Shown here: positions 16,700 to 25,838 of the stretch, piece after piece
Position numbering within the stretch: the first letter of the stretch is position 1
Layout: each line of letters starts with the position of its first letter
Assembly: GCF_029871235.1 (NCBI RefSeq)
Contig: NZ_SSOM01000080.1
Coordinates: 62,152 to 126,151 of the forward strand
Length of the DNA: 64,000 bases
Source of the DNA: Pseudomonas sp. BN411
Lineage (GTDB): Bacteria; Pseudomonadota; Gammaproteobacteria; Pseudomonadales; Pseudomonadaceae
Direction of reading: 5' to 3'
Notes under the pieces: generated by a model
What the model was told of the DNA's origin: nothing
The model's input: the letters and a program-made list of their open reading frames with translations, nothing else
The model's database searches: none
Program-made: the position numbers and the translations under genes

Positions 16700-18052
16700 A
16701 TGAACCAAGCCCCTTCCCCAAAGGCGCTGCCGGCTGCGCAGCGTATTGCCGACAAGGCATTCTCCGCGTTCGAGAAATTCCTCCACATCGAAGCCGTCAG
16801 CGGCATCGTCCTGCTGATCGCCGCCGCCGCTGCGCTGATCTGGGCCAACTCGCCCTACGCCAGCAGCTACGAGCACCTCTGGCACATGCCGCTTTCGTTC
16901 GGCATCGGTGATTTCGTCGTTTCCAACTCCCTGCATTTCTGGATCAACGACGCCCTGATGACGGTGTTCTTCCTAGTGGTCGGCATGGAAATCCGCCGGG
17001 AGATACACGAAGGCGCGCTGGCCAATCTCAAGCTTGCCGCCCTGCCGATGATCGCCGCGTTCGGCGGCGTGCTGGTACCGGCCCTGGTCTATCTCACCCT
17101 CAACAACACTGAAGGGTTGCGCCAGGGCTGGGCGGTCCCGACTGCCACGGATATCGCTTTCGCCGTTGGCGTCCTCGCCTTGCTGGGCCGCTCCGTGCCC
17201 GGCTCGGTGCGCGTCTTCCTGCTGGCCCTGGCGATCATCGACGACATTGTCGCGGTGCTGATCATTGCGCTGTTCTATTCCGGCGGCCTTGACCCGCTGG
17301 GCTTCGCCATCGCCGGTGCCGGCATCCTGCTGGTGCTTGGCTTGCAGCACATCGGCATCGGTTCCGCCTATGCCTATGTGTTGCCGGGTGCATTGCTCTG
17401 GTTCGGCCTGCTGAAGACCGGCGCCCACCCGACCCTGGCGGGCGTGGTGCTCGGCCTGATGACGCCGGTTCGCCCGGTCAAGGTGATGGCGCCTCCCCTG
17501 CAGACCGCCTCGAAGGCCATCAGTGAATTCGCCGAGCGCAAACAGGCCGCCGACAGCGGCGCCAGCGAACTCATGGAACCCATCAAGCAGCTTCGTCACG
17601 CCCAGCGCGAACTGCTGCCCCCGGTGATGCGCGTACAGATGGCGCTGCATCCCTGGGTCGCCTACCTGGTGATGCCGCTGTTCGCGCTGGCCAATGCCGG
17701 AGTGAGCCTCGACGGCGTCAACCTCGGTGAAGGCGCTTCCATGATGGTGTTCTCCGGCGCGGCCCTGGCCCTGGTGCTGGGCAAGCCGCTGGGCGTTCTC
17801 ACCAGTAGCTGGCTGATGGTGCGCATGGGCTGGTGCAGCCTGCCACCGGGCATGACCTGGGCCTGGATGGGACTGATCGGCTGCCTGGCGGGGATCGGGT
17901 TCACCATGTCGATCTTCATCGCCAACCTCGCCTTCACCCAACAGGACCTGCTGAGCGCCGCCAAGCTCGGCGTGCTGGTGGCTTCGGTAACTGCCGGCGT
18001 GATCGGGCTGCTCTACGGCCGCGTGCTGGTGGCCCGAGCGAAGCGCCGCTAA
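16700..18052 (+). CDS. nhaA: Na+/H+ antiporter NhaA
   Basis: A 450-residue inner-membrane antiporter that extrudes Na+ (or Li+) in exchange for two protons at alkaline pH. The family motifs are clear: [18 protein letters not shown] (near 150), the paired aspartates in [17 protein letters not shown] (near 178), and [13 protein letters not shown]. It is longer than the E. coli protein (388): there is about 20 residues extra at the N-terminus and a charged loop of some 45 residues ([18 protein letters not shown] to [11 protein letters not shown], about 270-325). The pore residues are present, so activity is expected. It stands alone, with a possible regulatory leader and a hairpin after it. Confidence 0.93.
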   Translation: MNQAPSPKALPAAQRIADKAFSAFEKFLHIEAVSGIVLLIAAAAALIWANSPYASSYEHLWHMPLSFGIGDFVVSNSLHFWINDALMTVFFLVVGMEIRREIHEGALANLKLAALPMIAAFGGVLVPALVYLTLNNTEGLRQGWAVPTATDIAFAVGVLALLGRSVPGSVRVFLLALAIIDDIVAVLIIALFYSGGLDPLGFAIAGAGILLVLGLQHIGIGSAYAYVLPGALLWFGLLKTGAHPTLAGVVLGLMTPVRPVKVMAPPLQTASKAISEFAERKQAADSGASELMEPIKQLRHAQRELLPPVMRVQMALHPWVAYLVMPLFALANAGVSLDGVNLGEGASMMVFSGAALALVLGKPLGVLTSSWLMVRMGWCSLPPGMTWAWMGLIGCLAGIGFTMSIFIANLAFTQQDLLSAAKLGVLVASVTAGVIGLLYGRVLVARAKRR

Positions 18053-18073
18053 GTCCTTCCGACTATTGGACAG

Positions 18074-18094
18074 GCCGCCAACCCGATTGGCGGC
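18074..18094 (+). terminator. Hairpin after nhaA
   Basis: GCCGCCAA, loop CCCGA, TTGGCGGC forms a perfect 8-bp stem 22 bases after the nhaA stop, followed by a weak T tract (TGCGTTCTT). Confidence 0.6.
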
Positions 18095-18267
18095 TGCGTT
18101 CTTGCCGGCCCTCTCCAGGCGCCTGGACTACCCTGCATGGTTGCCGGCATCGCATGCGTGCACTGGGGTAGGCGCCCTTTCCTCTCCTGTGTTGCGGTCG
18201 CGGACCGCGATGACGGCATTACCGCGAACCTTGTTCCCGCGCCCCAATGCCAGGAAGGAGCAGCCTC

Positions 18268-19113
18268 ATGCCGAACGCCCTGTCCGCCAGCCAGGTCCCC
18301 AATCAGTTCGTCGAATGCAATGGCCGTCGCCTGGCCTACCGCGTGATCGGGGATGGGACGCCAATGGTCCTGTGCCTGCGCTTTCGCGGTGTGATGGATT
18401 CGTGGGACCCGGCCTTTCTCGACGAACTCGCCGAGCTGGGCTTCAAGGTGCATGTGTTCGACTACAGCGGGCTGGGCCTGTCCGGTGGGACCCGCACCTA
18501 CGACCCCGCTTCGCTCGCCCGCGACACCCTCGAACTGATCGCCGCGCTAGGACTCAGCAAGGTGGTGCTTGGCGGCTGGTCCCTCGGTGGCATTGCGGCA
18601 CAGGTGGCCATGTTGCAGGCGCCGCAACTGGTCAGCCACCTGGTGCTGATCGGCACGACTCCGCCCGGCCATCTGGTGCAGACCGGTGAGCCTCTGTTCT
18701 ATGAGCTGGCGGGCCGCGAGAACGACTTCGAGGACTTCGTGAAGCTCTTCTTCGAGCCAACGTCGACCGCCAGTCGCGAAGCCGCCGTTCTCTGTGCTGA
18801 GCGCATTGCGGCACGCCAGGACGGTCGCTGCCCGGAAGTGCCCCACGAGTGGGCCGGCCAGCAGCTGGGAGACGGTCCCCGCAACCCGATGTTCCCGCTG
18901 CAACCGGCGCTGGATGCATTGCGCACCACCCGCACACCGGTCCTGCACCTTGGCGGTGACCACGACATCGTCTTCCCGGTGGAGAACTGGTACGCGCTCA
19001 ACCGCGCCCTGCCCACGCTGCACCTGGTGACCCTGCCGAGCACGGGGCACGGGCCGCACATGCAGTACCCGCAGGCCGCCGCCCGGCACATTGCGGCCTT
19101 CGTTGCCGGCTGA
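18268..19113 (+). CDS. Alpha/beta hydrolase
   Basis: A 281-residue alpha/beta hydrolase. The nucleophile elbow is GGWSLGG (Ser near residue 103), the acid is in GGDHDIVFP, and the catalytic His in STGHGPHMQYP near the C-terminus. The oxyanion region reads LCLRFRGVMDSW, unusual in having RFRG where many members have HGxPG. AAGGAG lies about eight bases before ATG 18268. It is followed by a convergent Lrp gene. Substrate unknown; esterase, lactonase or epoxide hydrolase are all possible. Confidence 0.83.
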   Translation: MPNALSASQVPNQFVECNGRRLAYRVIGDGTPMVLCLRFRGVMDSWDPAFLDELAELGFKVHVFDYSGLGLSGGTRTYDPASLARDTLELIAALGLSKVVLGGWSLGGIAAQVAMLQAPQLVSHLVLIGTTPPGHLVQTGEPLFYELAGRENDFEDFVKLFFEPTSTASREAAVLCAERIAARQDGRCPEVPHEWAGQQLGDGPRNPMFPLQPALDALRTTRTPVLHLGGDHDIVFPVENWYALNRALPTLHLVTLPSTGHGPHMQYPQAAARHIAAFVAG

Positions 19114-19132
19114 TGGATTCCGCTGTGGGGCG

Positions 19133-19609
19133 TCAGGCGTCGGTGGCCAGTTCGACCGGCACCTCCAGCCCCACTTTCACGTTGTTCATCGACACCAGGG
19201 TGCGGAAGCGCTTGACGTTGTTGCTCTCGAAGAACAGCTGCCGGGTCAGTTCGGTGTACTGCTCCATGCTCCTGCAGGCCAGGACCAGCACGAAATCAAA
19301 CTCGCCGGCGACGTAGTAGCACTGCTGCACCTGCGGACAGGCGAGGAAACTGCGCTTCATCGCGTCCAGCAGGTCGAGCCGTTCGCTCTCCACTTCCACC
19401 TCGGCGATGATGGTCAGCCCGTGGCCCAGCTGTTGCGGATCGACCAGCGCCACCGTCTTGCGGATCACACCCTCCTCACTCAGGCGCTTCAGCCGACGAT
19501 TGACCGCTGCGGAGGACAGATTCACCCGGTTGCCCAGCTCCGCCTGTGACAGGCTGGCGTCCTGCTGGACGTGGTGGATCAGCTTGAGGTCGAAGGCATC
19601 CAGGCTCAT
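19133..19609 (-). CDS. Lrp/AsnC-family transcriptional regulator
   Basis: A 158-residue regulator with the Lrp HTH (FDLKLIHHVQQDASLSQAEL then LSSAAVNRRLKRLSEEGVI, about 5-50) and a C-terminal RAM ligand domain (ALVDPQQLGHGLTIIAEVEV, AGEFDFVLVLACRSMEQY). Family length fits the ATG at 19609; the frame is open further upstream to 19669. It is divergent from the M20 amidohydrolase/PLP lyase pair at 19754, its likely target, with an amino acid or ureido compound as the likely effector. The 144-bp gap between them is AT-rich. Confidence 0.87.
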   Translation of the reverse strand: MSLDAFDLKLIHHVQQDASLSQAELGNRVNLSSAAVNRRLKRLSEEGVIRKTVALVDPQQLGHGLTIIAEVEVESERLDLLDAMKRSFLACPQVQQCYYVAGEFDFVLVLACRSMEQYTELTRQLFFESNNVKRFRTLVSMNNVKVGLEVPVELATDA

Positions 19610-19753
19610 GGGCGGTGGCTCGCAATGAAATTGTTTGTGAAGGCGCGATAGCGGAATAAAAGTACGCAATTACCCGCTAAGTAGAGAAATCGTTACTGCA
19701 TCGAAGAAATATTATTACGCAGTCATTCAATCTGCCCTGCTGGAGTTTCTCTG

Positions 19754-21001
19754 ATGAGTCCGCTCTCCCCTTCCTCCGCCGTGCTTCTCGATGGCCAGGC
19801 CCTGCTGCTGCAGATCCGGCTGCTGGGCGAAATCGGCGCAGAGCCGGAGCAGGACGGCCGCACCCGCATCGCACTGACCGATGCCGACAAGGCTGGCCGC
19901 GACCAGTTGCTGCGCTGGATGGAGGCACTGGACCTGGAAGTACGGATCGACCGGATCGGCAACATCTTCGGCACCTTGCGTGCCGACGGTGACCAGCAGG
20001 CGCCCCTGATGATCGGCTCGCACATCGACAGTGTGGCCAACGCAGGTGCGCTGGACGGCTGCTACGGTGTGCTGGCCGGGCTCGCGGTGGTGCGGGCGTT
20101 TCGCCAGGCTGGCGTCCTTCCCTCCCGCCCGATCACCGTGGCGGCGTTCACCAATGAAGAAGGCGTGCGCTACCAGCCGGACATGATGGGCTCGCTGGTG
20201 CATGCGGGCGGTCTGGACGTCGACGTGGCGCTGGACACCCTGGGCACCGACGGCACCCGCCTGGGCGATGAGCTGGCCCGCATCGGCTATGCCGGCGATC
20301 TGGAGCCCGGCGCGCTGGTGCCCCACGAGTACCTGGAGCTGCATATCGAGCAGGGGCCGATTCTCGAAGCCGAAGGCTTGCAGATCGGCGTGGTGGAAAA
20401 TCTCCAGGGCATTTCCTGGCAACAGGTCACGGTCAAGGGCAGCGCCAACCATGCGGGCACTACACCGATGCACTTGCGCCACGACGCAGGTTCAGTCGCT
20501 GCCGCTGCCATCACCCACCTGCGCGAGATCGCCGTGGACGGCACCCTGGCCACCGTCGGGTGCCTGCGCCTTGAGCCGAACCTGATCAACGTGATTCCGC
20601 GCAAGGCCGTCTTCACCGTCGATCTGCGCGATCCCGACGAAGCCCGTTTGCAGGCTGCCGAGAAACGCCTGGCCGACCTGCTTGCGCACCTGGCCGAAAC
20701 CGAAGGCGTCGAGATCCACAGCGAGCAACTGGTGCGCTTCGAACCCGTGGTCTTCGACAGCGACCTCGCCAGCACAATCGCCGCCTCGGCCAGTCGCCTG
20801 GGGTTCAGCCACAGGCGCATGACCTCGGGTGCCGGCCACGATGCACAGATGATCGCGCGCATCGCCCCGGCCGCCATGATCTTCGTGCCCAGCCAGGGCG
20901 GCGTCAGCCACAACCCGCGCGAACACACCAGCGACGAACTCCTGCTGGCCGGTGCCGACGTGCTGCTCGACGTCGTTCGCCAGCGCCTCGCCCGGTCCTG
21001 A
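19754..21001 (+). CDS. M20-family Zn-dependent amidohydrolase (N-carbamoyl-amino acid hydrolase type)
   Basis: A 415-residue M20 amidase, a paralogue of the one at 135-1364. Metal and catalytic motifs: IGSHIDSVANAGALDGCYGV (20 residues; His and Asp, about 92-111), AAFTNEEGVRYQP (Glu pair, near 137), LHIEQGPILEAEGL near 200, SANHAGTTPMHLRHDAG, TSGAGHDAQMIA and the final metal His in GGVSHNPREH. GGAG lies eight bases before the ATG. It is followed after 35 bases by a diaminopropionate ammonia-lyase homologue, and divergent from an Lrp regulator. The same pairing of an M20 protein with a DAL-type lyase is known from the E. coli ygeX-ygeY region. Confidence 0.87.
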   Translation: MSPLSPSSAVLLDGQALLLQIRLLGEIGAEPEQDGRTRIALTDADKAGRDQLLRWMEALDLEVRIDRIGNIFGTLRADGDQQAPLMIGSHIDSVANAGALDGCYGVLAGLAVVRAFRQAGVLPSRPITVAAFTNEEGVRYQPDMMGSLVHAGGLDVDVALDTLGTDGTRLGDELARIGYAGDLEPGALVPHEYLELHIEQGPILEAEGLQIGVVENLQGISWQQVTVKGSANHAGTTPMHLRHDAGSVAAAAITHLREIAVDGTLATVGCLRLEPNLINVIPRKAVFTVDLRDPDEARLQAAEKRLADLLAHLAETEGVEIHSEQLVRFEPVVFDSDLASTIAASASRLGFSHRRMTSGAGHDAQMIARIAPAAMIFVPSQGGVSHNPREHTSDELLLAGADVLLDVVRQRLARS

Positions 21002-21036
21002 CCATCCTGCTCGCCTTCAATCGTTCGGAGCCCCAG

Positions 21037-22260
21037 ATGCTGATCGTCAATTCCAAGGCCGCGCGCCGCCCCTATCCCGAAGCCCTGCGTACCGTCATGA
21101 ACATGCAGCAGGCCGCCGAAAGCCGAGTCTGGCTGTCCACCTGGAATCGCTTCGAGCGGTCGGTCACGCCATTGTTCGAGATGCCCGACCTGGCTGCCGA
21201 ACTGGGCCTTGCCCAGGTACTGATCAAGGACGAATCCGTGCGCTCGCCGCTGGCCAGCTTCAAGGTGCTGGGCGCCCCCATCGCGCTCCTGCGCCTGATC
21301 CTCCAGCGCTTCCCCGAACGCGCTTTCGAACCCAGTGCCCTGCTCGCTGGTAAGCATGCCCAGGAGCTGGCCGGGTTCACCGTGATCAGCGCCACCGACG
21401 GCAACCACGGCCGGGCCCTGGCGGCTGCCGCACAGAGCGTCGGCTGTCACTGCGTGATCGTCCTCCATGCCCACGTCAGCGAAGAACGTGAACAGGCGAT
21501 TGCAGCCTTTGGTGCACGAATCATCCGCATCCGAGGCAACTACGACGACTCGGTCCAAGAAGCCGCCAGGTTGTCGCAGGAAAATGGTTGGACCGTGGTT
21601 TCGGACACGTCCTATGAGGGCTACGAGGAAATTCCCCGCGATGTGATGCAGGGCTACGGGATCATCGCCGCCGAGGCGCTGGAAGCCCTTGGCGCGAACG
21701 ACGGCGCCTGCCCCTTCAGCCACGTATTCCTCCAGGGCGGCGTGGGCGGGCTGGCCGCCGGAATTGCCAGCTATCTGTGGGAGCGCTACGGCGCAGCGCG
21801 GCCGACCATGATCGTGGTCGAGCCGCGCCAGGCCGACTGCCTCTACCAGAGCGCCCTGGTGGGGCACGCGGCGAAGGCCAGTGGATCGGTGGATTCGGTG
21901 ATGGCCGGGCTGGCCTGTGGCGAAACCTCGCCTCTCGCGTGGAAGTTCCTGGAAGGCTGCATCGATGCCTTCATGACCATCGAGGACCAGGAGGCCGTCG
22001 ATGCCATGCGACGACTGGCCAAGGGCAGCGAGAACGACCTGCCGCTGGTGGCCGGCGAGTCCGCTGTGGCGGGACTGGCGGGTTTACTGCGACTGCTGGA
22101 GTCACCCGGCAAGGCTGCCCTGTTGGGGTTCGATGGACGATCCCGTGTGCTGCTGATCAGCACCGAAGGCGCCACCGCACCGGCGCTTTATGCCGAGCTG
22201 GTGGGCGAGGCGGCCGCCACTGTGCAGGAGCGTCAGCGCGCCTGGCTGGAGACGCGCTGA
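21037..22260 (+). CDS. Diaminopropionate ammonia-lyase family PLP enzyme
   Basis: A 407-residue fold-type II PLP enzyme. The opening NSKAARRPYPEAL, the PLP lysine in SPLASFKVLGAPIAL (near residue 76), SATDGNHGRALAAAA near 130 and FLQGGVGGLAAGI near 235 match the diaminopropionate ammonia-lyase family, which converts 2,3-diaminopropionate to pyruvate and ammonia. The upstream M20 amidohydrolase could release the amine from an N-acyl or N-carbamoyl form (inference). It is the second gene of the operon that faces the Lrp regulator. A threonine/serine dehydratase-like activity is an alternative. Confidence 0.85.
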   Translation: MLIVNSKAARRPYPEALRTVMNMQQAAESRVWLSTWNRFERSVTPLFEMPDLAAELGLAQVLIKDESVRSPLASFKVLGAPIALLRLILQRFPERAFEPSALLAGKHAQELAGFTVISATDGNHGRALAAAAQSVGCHCVIVLHAHVSEEREQAIAAFGARIIRIRGNYDDSVQEAARLSQENGWTVVSDTSYEGYEEIPRDVMQGYGIIAAEALEALGANDGACPFSHVFLQGGVGGLAAGIASYLWERYGAARPTMIVVEPRQADCLYQSALVGHAAKASGSVDSVMAGLACGETSPLAWKFLEGCIDAFMTIEDQEAVDAMRRLAKGSENDLPLVAGESAVAGLAGLLRLLESPGKAALLGFDGRSRVLLISTEGATAPALYAELVGEAAATVQERQRAWLETR

Positions 22261-22311
22261 GGGGAGCACTCAGGCTCGCTGGGCGCTGCGCTCGACCATC
22301 GCGACTCCAGC

Positions 22312-23100
22312 TCAGGCGCCCTGCTCTTCCATGGGCGCCGCTTCCGAGAGGTGCTCGGCAAGGATCGACAGTTCGACTTCGGCAGCCTTCAGTTCCGCCT
22401 CCCCGGCAATCTCCCAGCGATCCTTGAGCACCAGCAAATCAGCTTCCTGATCGGCCTTCAGGCACCACTGGAAATGGTCGTGCCAGTCGCCCAGTGCGGA
22501 CTGCACGGCCTTCAGAGCGTAGAAGGCGTCCTGGGAAATGGGTGAAAGCTTCGGGTATGCCTCGTGGACGTAGCGCATGCGTTTGACCAGGAGGCGCAGC
22601 GCATGGCGGTCGTACTCCGGGTCGGCCAGTGCCTCGCGCAGGCGCTGCAACTGGCGCCGCAGCCGAATCTTCACGCGCTCGCGAAGCTTGTCCAGGTCGC
22701 CATCGCGCTCGGCTGCGCGCATCCGCGCCGGCCAGCCGTCGAGCACCGTCATGAAGCGTTGTACCGTGGCGCTGGCTTCGATGATGGCGTAGCGGGACTC
22801 CAGCAGATGCTTGCGGCGCTCCGCCTGGTCGTGGAAACCCTGGCGGTCCAGCTCGACGATCAACACCTCAAGGTCACGCACCGGCGTAGTCAGCCGACCG
22901 ACATCGGCCGCCGCCGCATCCAGCTCCCTGGTGGGCTCCAGCCGACGCATCGGCCGCAACAGGCTGCGCAACTTGCGCAAGCCGATTCGCAGATCGTGCA
23001 GTGCCTCGACATCCGTGCGGCAGGCGAGCCGCGCATAGGCGTGGTGAAGCTTGACTTCCAGTTCCAGTACCTGAGCGATGAGCGAATCGACGAATGACAT
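22312..23100 (-). CDS. CHAD domain protein
   Basis: A 262-residue helical protein with the conserved histidine alpha-helical domain: HHAYARLACRTDVEALHDLR then RIGLRKLRSLLRPM (about 20-52), and LLVKRMRYVHEAYPKL near 175. CHAD domains bind polyphosphate through basic and His residues and often sit near polyphosphate genes or CYTH domains; no such partner is next to it. It is convergent with the PLP lyase operon. Function beyond polyphosphate binding is not assigned. Confidence 0.85.
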   Translation of the reverse strand: MSFVDSLIAQVLELEVKLHHAYARLACRTDVEALHDLRIGLRKLRSLLRPMRRLEPTRELDAAAADVGRLTTPVRDLEVLIVELDRQGFHDQAERRKHLLESRYAIIEASATVQRFMTVLDGWPARMRAAERDGDLDKLRERVKIRLRRQLQRLREALADPEYDRHALRLLVKRMRYVHEAYPKLSPISQDAFYALKAVQSALGDWHDHFQWCLKADQEADLLVLKDRWEIAGEAELKAAEVELSILAEHLSEAAPMEEQGA

Positions 23101-23263
23101 CCTGACTACCCTTCGAAACGGTGTGCCAGGAGATTAGCCAAGGAAAATGAGAGTGATGTTGCATCAGGTCAATTTCGTCACGAGCCGGCACTTCGGCCAG
23201 CGTGGACAGGGGACGGAGGTTGTGTCAGCGTCCGGTCGAAATTGGCAAACCAGGGAGTCCGGT

Positions 23264-23680
23264 GTGGCTGACAAGACAGAAGCGATCGCGCAATTCATCA
23301 AGCAGGAATTTCCCCAGACCCGCGTCGAGGTCGACGCCGTGGGCGAACGTAGCGCCCGGGTGTCCCAGGCGGTGGACGAATGCGACCTGCGACCCGGCGG
23401 CACGGTTTCCGGCCCCACGCTGATGGCTCTGGCGGACGTCGCGCTGTACGTCGCCCTGCTCGGGGAAATCGGAATCGTGCCGCTGGCGGTGACCACCAGC
23501 CTGACCATCAACTTCCTGCGCAAACCCGAAGCCAGCAAGCGCGTCATCGGCGAATGCCAGCTGATGAAAGTCGGCAAGACCCTCGCGGTGGGTGAGGTTT
23601 CGCTCTATTCGGAAGGGATGGATGAACCGGTGGCTCACGTGGTGGGCACCTATTCGATTCCGCCGGCACACATGCGCTAG
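23264..23680 (+). CDS. PaaI-type hotdog-fold thioesterase
   Basis: A 138-residue hotdog protein. Family motifs are LRPGGTVSGPTLMALADVAL (20 residues; hotdog helix with the catalytic region, about 47-66) and TTSLTINFLRKPEASKRVIG (strand region). It should hydrolyse acyl- or aryl-CoA thioesters. The start is a GTG at 23264 with GGGAG about six bases upstream, preferred over the longer open frame from 23147. It is divergent from the CHAD gene and ends about 100 bp before rlhA. Confidence 0.82.
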   Translation: MADKTEAIAQFIKQEFPQTRVEVDAVGERSARVSQAVDECDLRPGGTVSGPTLMALADVALYVALLGEIGIVPLAVTTSLTINFLRKPEASKRVIGECQLMKVGKTLAVGEVSLYSEGMDEPVAHVVGTYSIPPAHMR

Positions 23681-23786
23681 GCGGGAAAACGCACCCTCCC
23701 GTCCACCATCCGGCACCCCATGGATGCCCGGGCGTCGCAGGCCCGGTACAATGCGCCCCCTGCATACGTGCCGGACCGTGATTGCC

Positions 23787-25790
23787 ATGTCTTTGCCCAA
23801 GAACCAATTAGAACTGCTCAGCCCCGCCCGCGACGTCAATATCGCCCGCGAGGCCATCTTGCATGGCGCCGACGCCGTGTATATCGGCGGCCCGAGCTTC
23901 GGCGCCCGCCACAACGCATGCAACGAAGTGGCGGAAATCGCCAAGCTGGTGGAGTTCGCCCACCGCTTCCACGTGCGAGTGTTCGTCACCATCAACACCA
24001 TCCTCCACGACGACGAGCTGGAACCGGCGCGCAAGCTGATCCACGAGCTCTACGACGCCGGCGTCGACGCGCTGATCGTGCAGGACATGGGCGTCCTCGA
24101 TCTGGACATCCCGCCCATCGAGCTGCACGCCAGCACCCAGACCGACATCCGCACCCTGGAACGCGCCAAGTTCCTCGACCAGGCAGGCTTCTCCCAGTTG
24201 GTGCTGGCCCGCGAGCTGAACCTCAAGCAGATCCGCGCCATCGCCGACGAAACCGACGCGGCCATCGAGTTCTTCATTCACGGTGCCCTGTGCGTCGCCT
24301 TCTCCGGCCAGTGCAACATCTCCCACGCCCAGACCGGCCGCAGCGCCAACCGTGGCGACTGCTCCCAGGCCTGCCGCCTGCCCTATACCCTGAAGGACGA
24401 CCAGGGCCGCGTCGTGGCCTTCGAAAAGCACCTGCTGTCGATGAAGGACAACAACCAGAGCGCCAACCTCAGCGCCCTGGTGGATGCCGGCGTACGCTCC
24501 TTCAAGATCGAAGGGCGCTACAAGGACGCGAGCTACGTCAAGAACATCACCGCCTACTACCGCCAGCGCCTGGACGGCATCCTCGAAGGACGCCCGGACC
24601 TGGCCCGCGCGTCCAGCGGCCGCACGGACCACTTCTTCGTGCCGGACCCGGACAAGACTTTCCACCGCGGCAGCACCGACTACTTCGTCACCGACCGCAA
24701 GATCGACATCGGCGCCTTCGACACCCCGACCTTCACCGGCCTGCCGGTGGGTCAGGTGGAGAAAGTCGGCAAGCGCGATCTGCTGGTCGTGACCCATGAT
24801 CCGCTGTCCAACGGCGACGGCCTCAACGTGCTGATCAAGCGCGAGGTGGTGGGCTTCCGCGCCAACATCGCCGAGCTGAAGGGCGAGTTCGAGGAAGACG
24901 GCGAGAAGCGCTGGCGCTACCGCGTCGAACCCAACGAGATGCCGGCCGCCCTCTCCCGCCTGCGCCCGAACCATCCGCTGTCGCGCAATCTGGACCACAA
25001 CTGGCAGCAGGCCCTGCTGAAGACGTCCGCCGAGCGCCGGATCGGCCTCGACTGGAAAGCCAGCTTGCGCGAAGAAGCCCTGGAGCTGACCGCCACCAGC
25101 GAGGAAGGCGTGAGCGCCAGCGTCAAGCTGGACGGCCCCTTCGGCGCCGCCAACAAGCCTGAGCAGGCCCTGGAACAACTGCACGACCTGCTCGGCCAGT
25201 TGGGTACCACCCAGTACCACGCCGAGAAGATCGAGCTGGATGCACCGCAGGCCTTCTTCATCCCGAACTCGCAACTCAAGGCGCTGCGCCGCGAAGCCAT
25301 CGAGGCCCTGACCGAGGCCCGCGTAAAGGCCCACCCGCGCGGCAGCCGGAAGGCCGAAACCAACCCGCCGCCGGTGTACCCGGATGCGCACCTGTCCTTC
25401 CTGTTCAACGTGTACAACCAGAAGGCCCGCGACTTCTATCAGCGCCACGGCGTGCAACTGATCGATGCTGCCTACGAGGCGCATGAAGAAACGGGCGAAG
25501 TGCCGGTGATGGTCACCAAGCACTGCCTGCGTTTCTCCTTCAACCTCTGCCCCAAACAGGCCAAGGGCGTGACCGGCGTGCGCACCAAGGTCGCGCCGAT
25601 GCAGCTGGTGCACGGCGACGAGGTGCTGACCCTGAAGTTCGACTGTAAGCCCTGTGAAATGCACGTAATCGGCAAGATCAAGGGCCATATCCTCGACCTG
25701 CCGCAGCCGGGCAGCGATGCGAGCAATGTAGTCGGGCAGATCACCCCGGATGATCTGCTGAAAACCATCCGCCACCGCGCACCGCACTAA
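23787..25790 (+). CDS. rlhA: U32 family protein, 23S rRNA 5-hydroxycytidine synthase RlhA-like
   Basis: A 667-residue U32-family protein. The U32 signature is visible as IEFFIHGALCVAFSGQCNIS (20 residues, near 168-187) with further cysteines in RGDCSQACRLPY, which bind an iron-sulfur cluster in RlhA (formerly YdcP). The C-terminal half (DUF3656-like) ends with a cysteine cluster (CLRFSFNLCPKQ, FDCKPCEMHVIG). Length matches the E. coli protein (about 650). It is expected to hydroxylate a cytidine in 23S rRNA. It is monocistronic, with a hairpin after it. A tRNA-hydroxylating TrhP-type role is less likely given the length. Confidence 0.85.
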   Translation: MSLPKNQLELLSPARDVNIAREAILHGADAVYIGGPSFGARHNACNEVAEIAKLVEFAHRFHVRVFVTINTILHDDELEPARKLIHELYDAGVDALIVQDMGVLDLDIPPIELHASTQTDIRTLERAKFLDQAGFSQLVLARELNLKQIRAIADETDAAIEFFIHGALCVAFSGQCNISHAQTGRSANRGDCSQACRLPYTLKDDQGRVVAFEKHLLSMKDNNQSANLSALVDAGVRSFKIEGRYKDASYVKNITAYYRQRLDGILEGRPDLARASSGRTDHFFVPDPDKTFHRGSTDYFVTDRKIDIGAFDTPTFTGLPVGQVEKVGKRDLLVVTHDPLSNGDGLNVLIKREVVGFRANIAELKGEFEEDGEKRWRYRVEPNEMPAALSRLRPNHPLSRNLDHNWQQALLKTSAERRIGLDWKASLREEALELTATSEEGVSASVKLDGPFGAANKPEQALEQLHDLLGQLGTTQYHAEKIELDAPQAFFIPNSQLKALRREAIEALTEARVKAHPRGSRKAETNPPPVYPDAHLSFLFNVYNQKARDFYQRHGVQLIDAAYEAHEETGEVPVMVTKHCLRFSFNLCPKQAKGVTGVRTKVAPMQLVHGDEVLTLKFDCKPCEMHVIGKIKGHILDLPQPGSDASNVVGQITPDDLLKTIRHRAPH

Positions 25791-25799
25791 GCACGTTCT

Positions 25800-25833
25800 G
25801 CCCCTCGCGCCGCTTCATACGGCGTGCAGGGGC
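25800..25833. terminator. Hairpin between convergent rlhA and CAP-like gene
   Basis: GCCCCTCGCGCCG, loop CTTCATA, CGGCGTGCAGGGGC forms a long stem with one bulge. It lies between two converging genes and may end both transcripts. Confidence 0.6.
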
Positions 25834-25838
25834 GGCCT

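Noticed and set aside
23808-25787. 659-codon minus-strand open frame opposite rlhA
   Set aside because: It mirrors the rlhA frame, with low-complexity Ala/Gly/Val/His composition and no recognisable motif.
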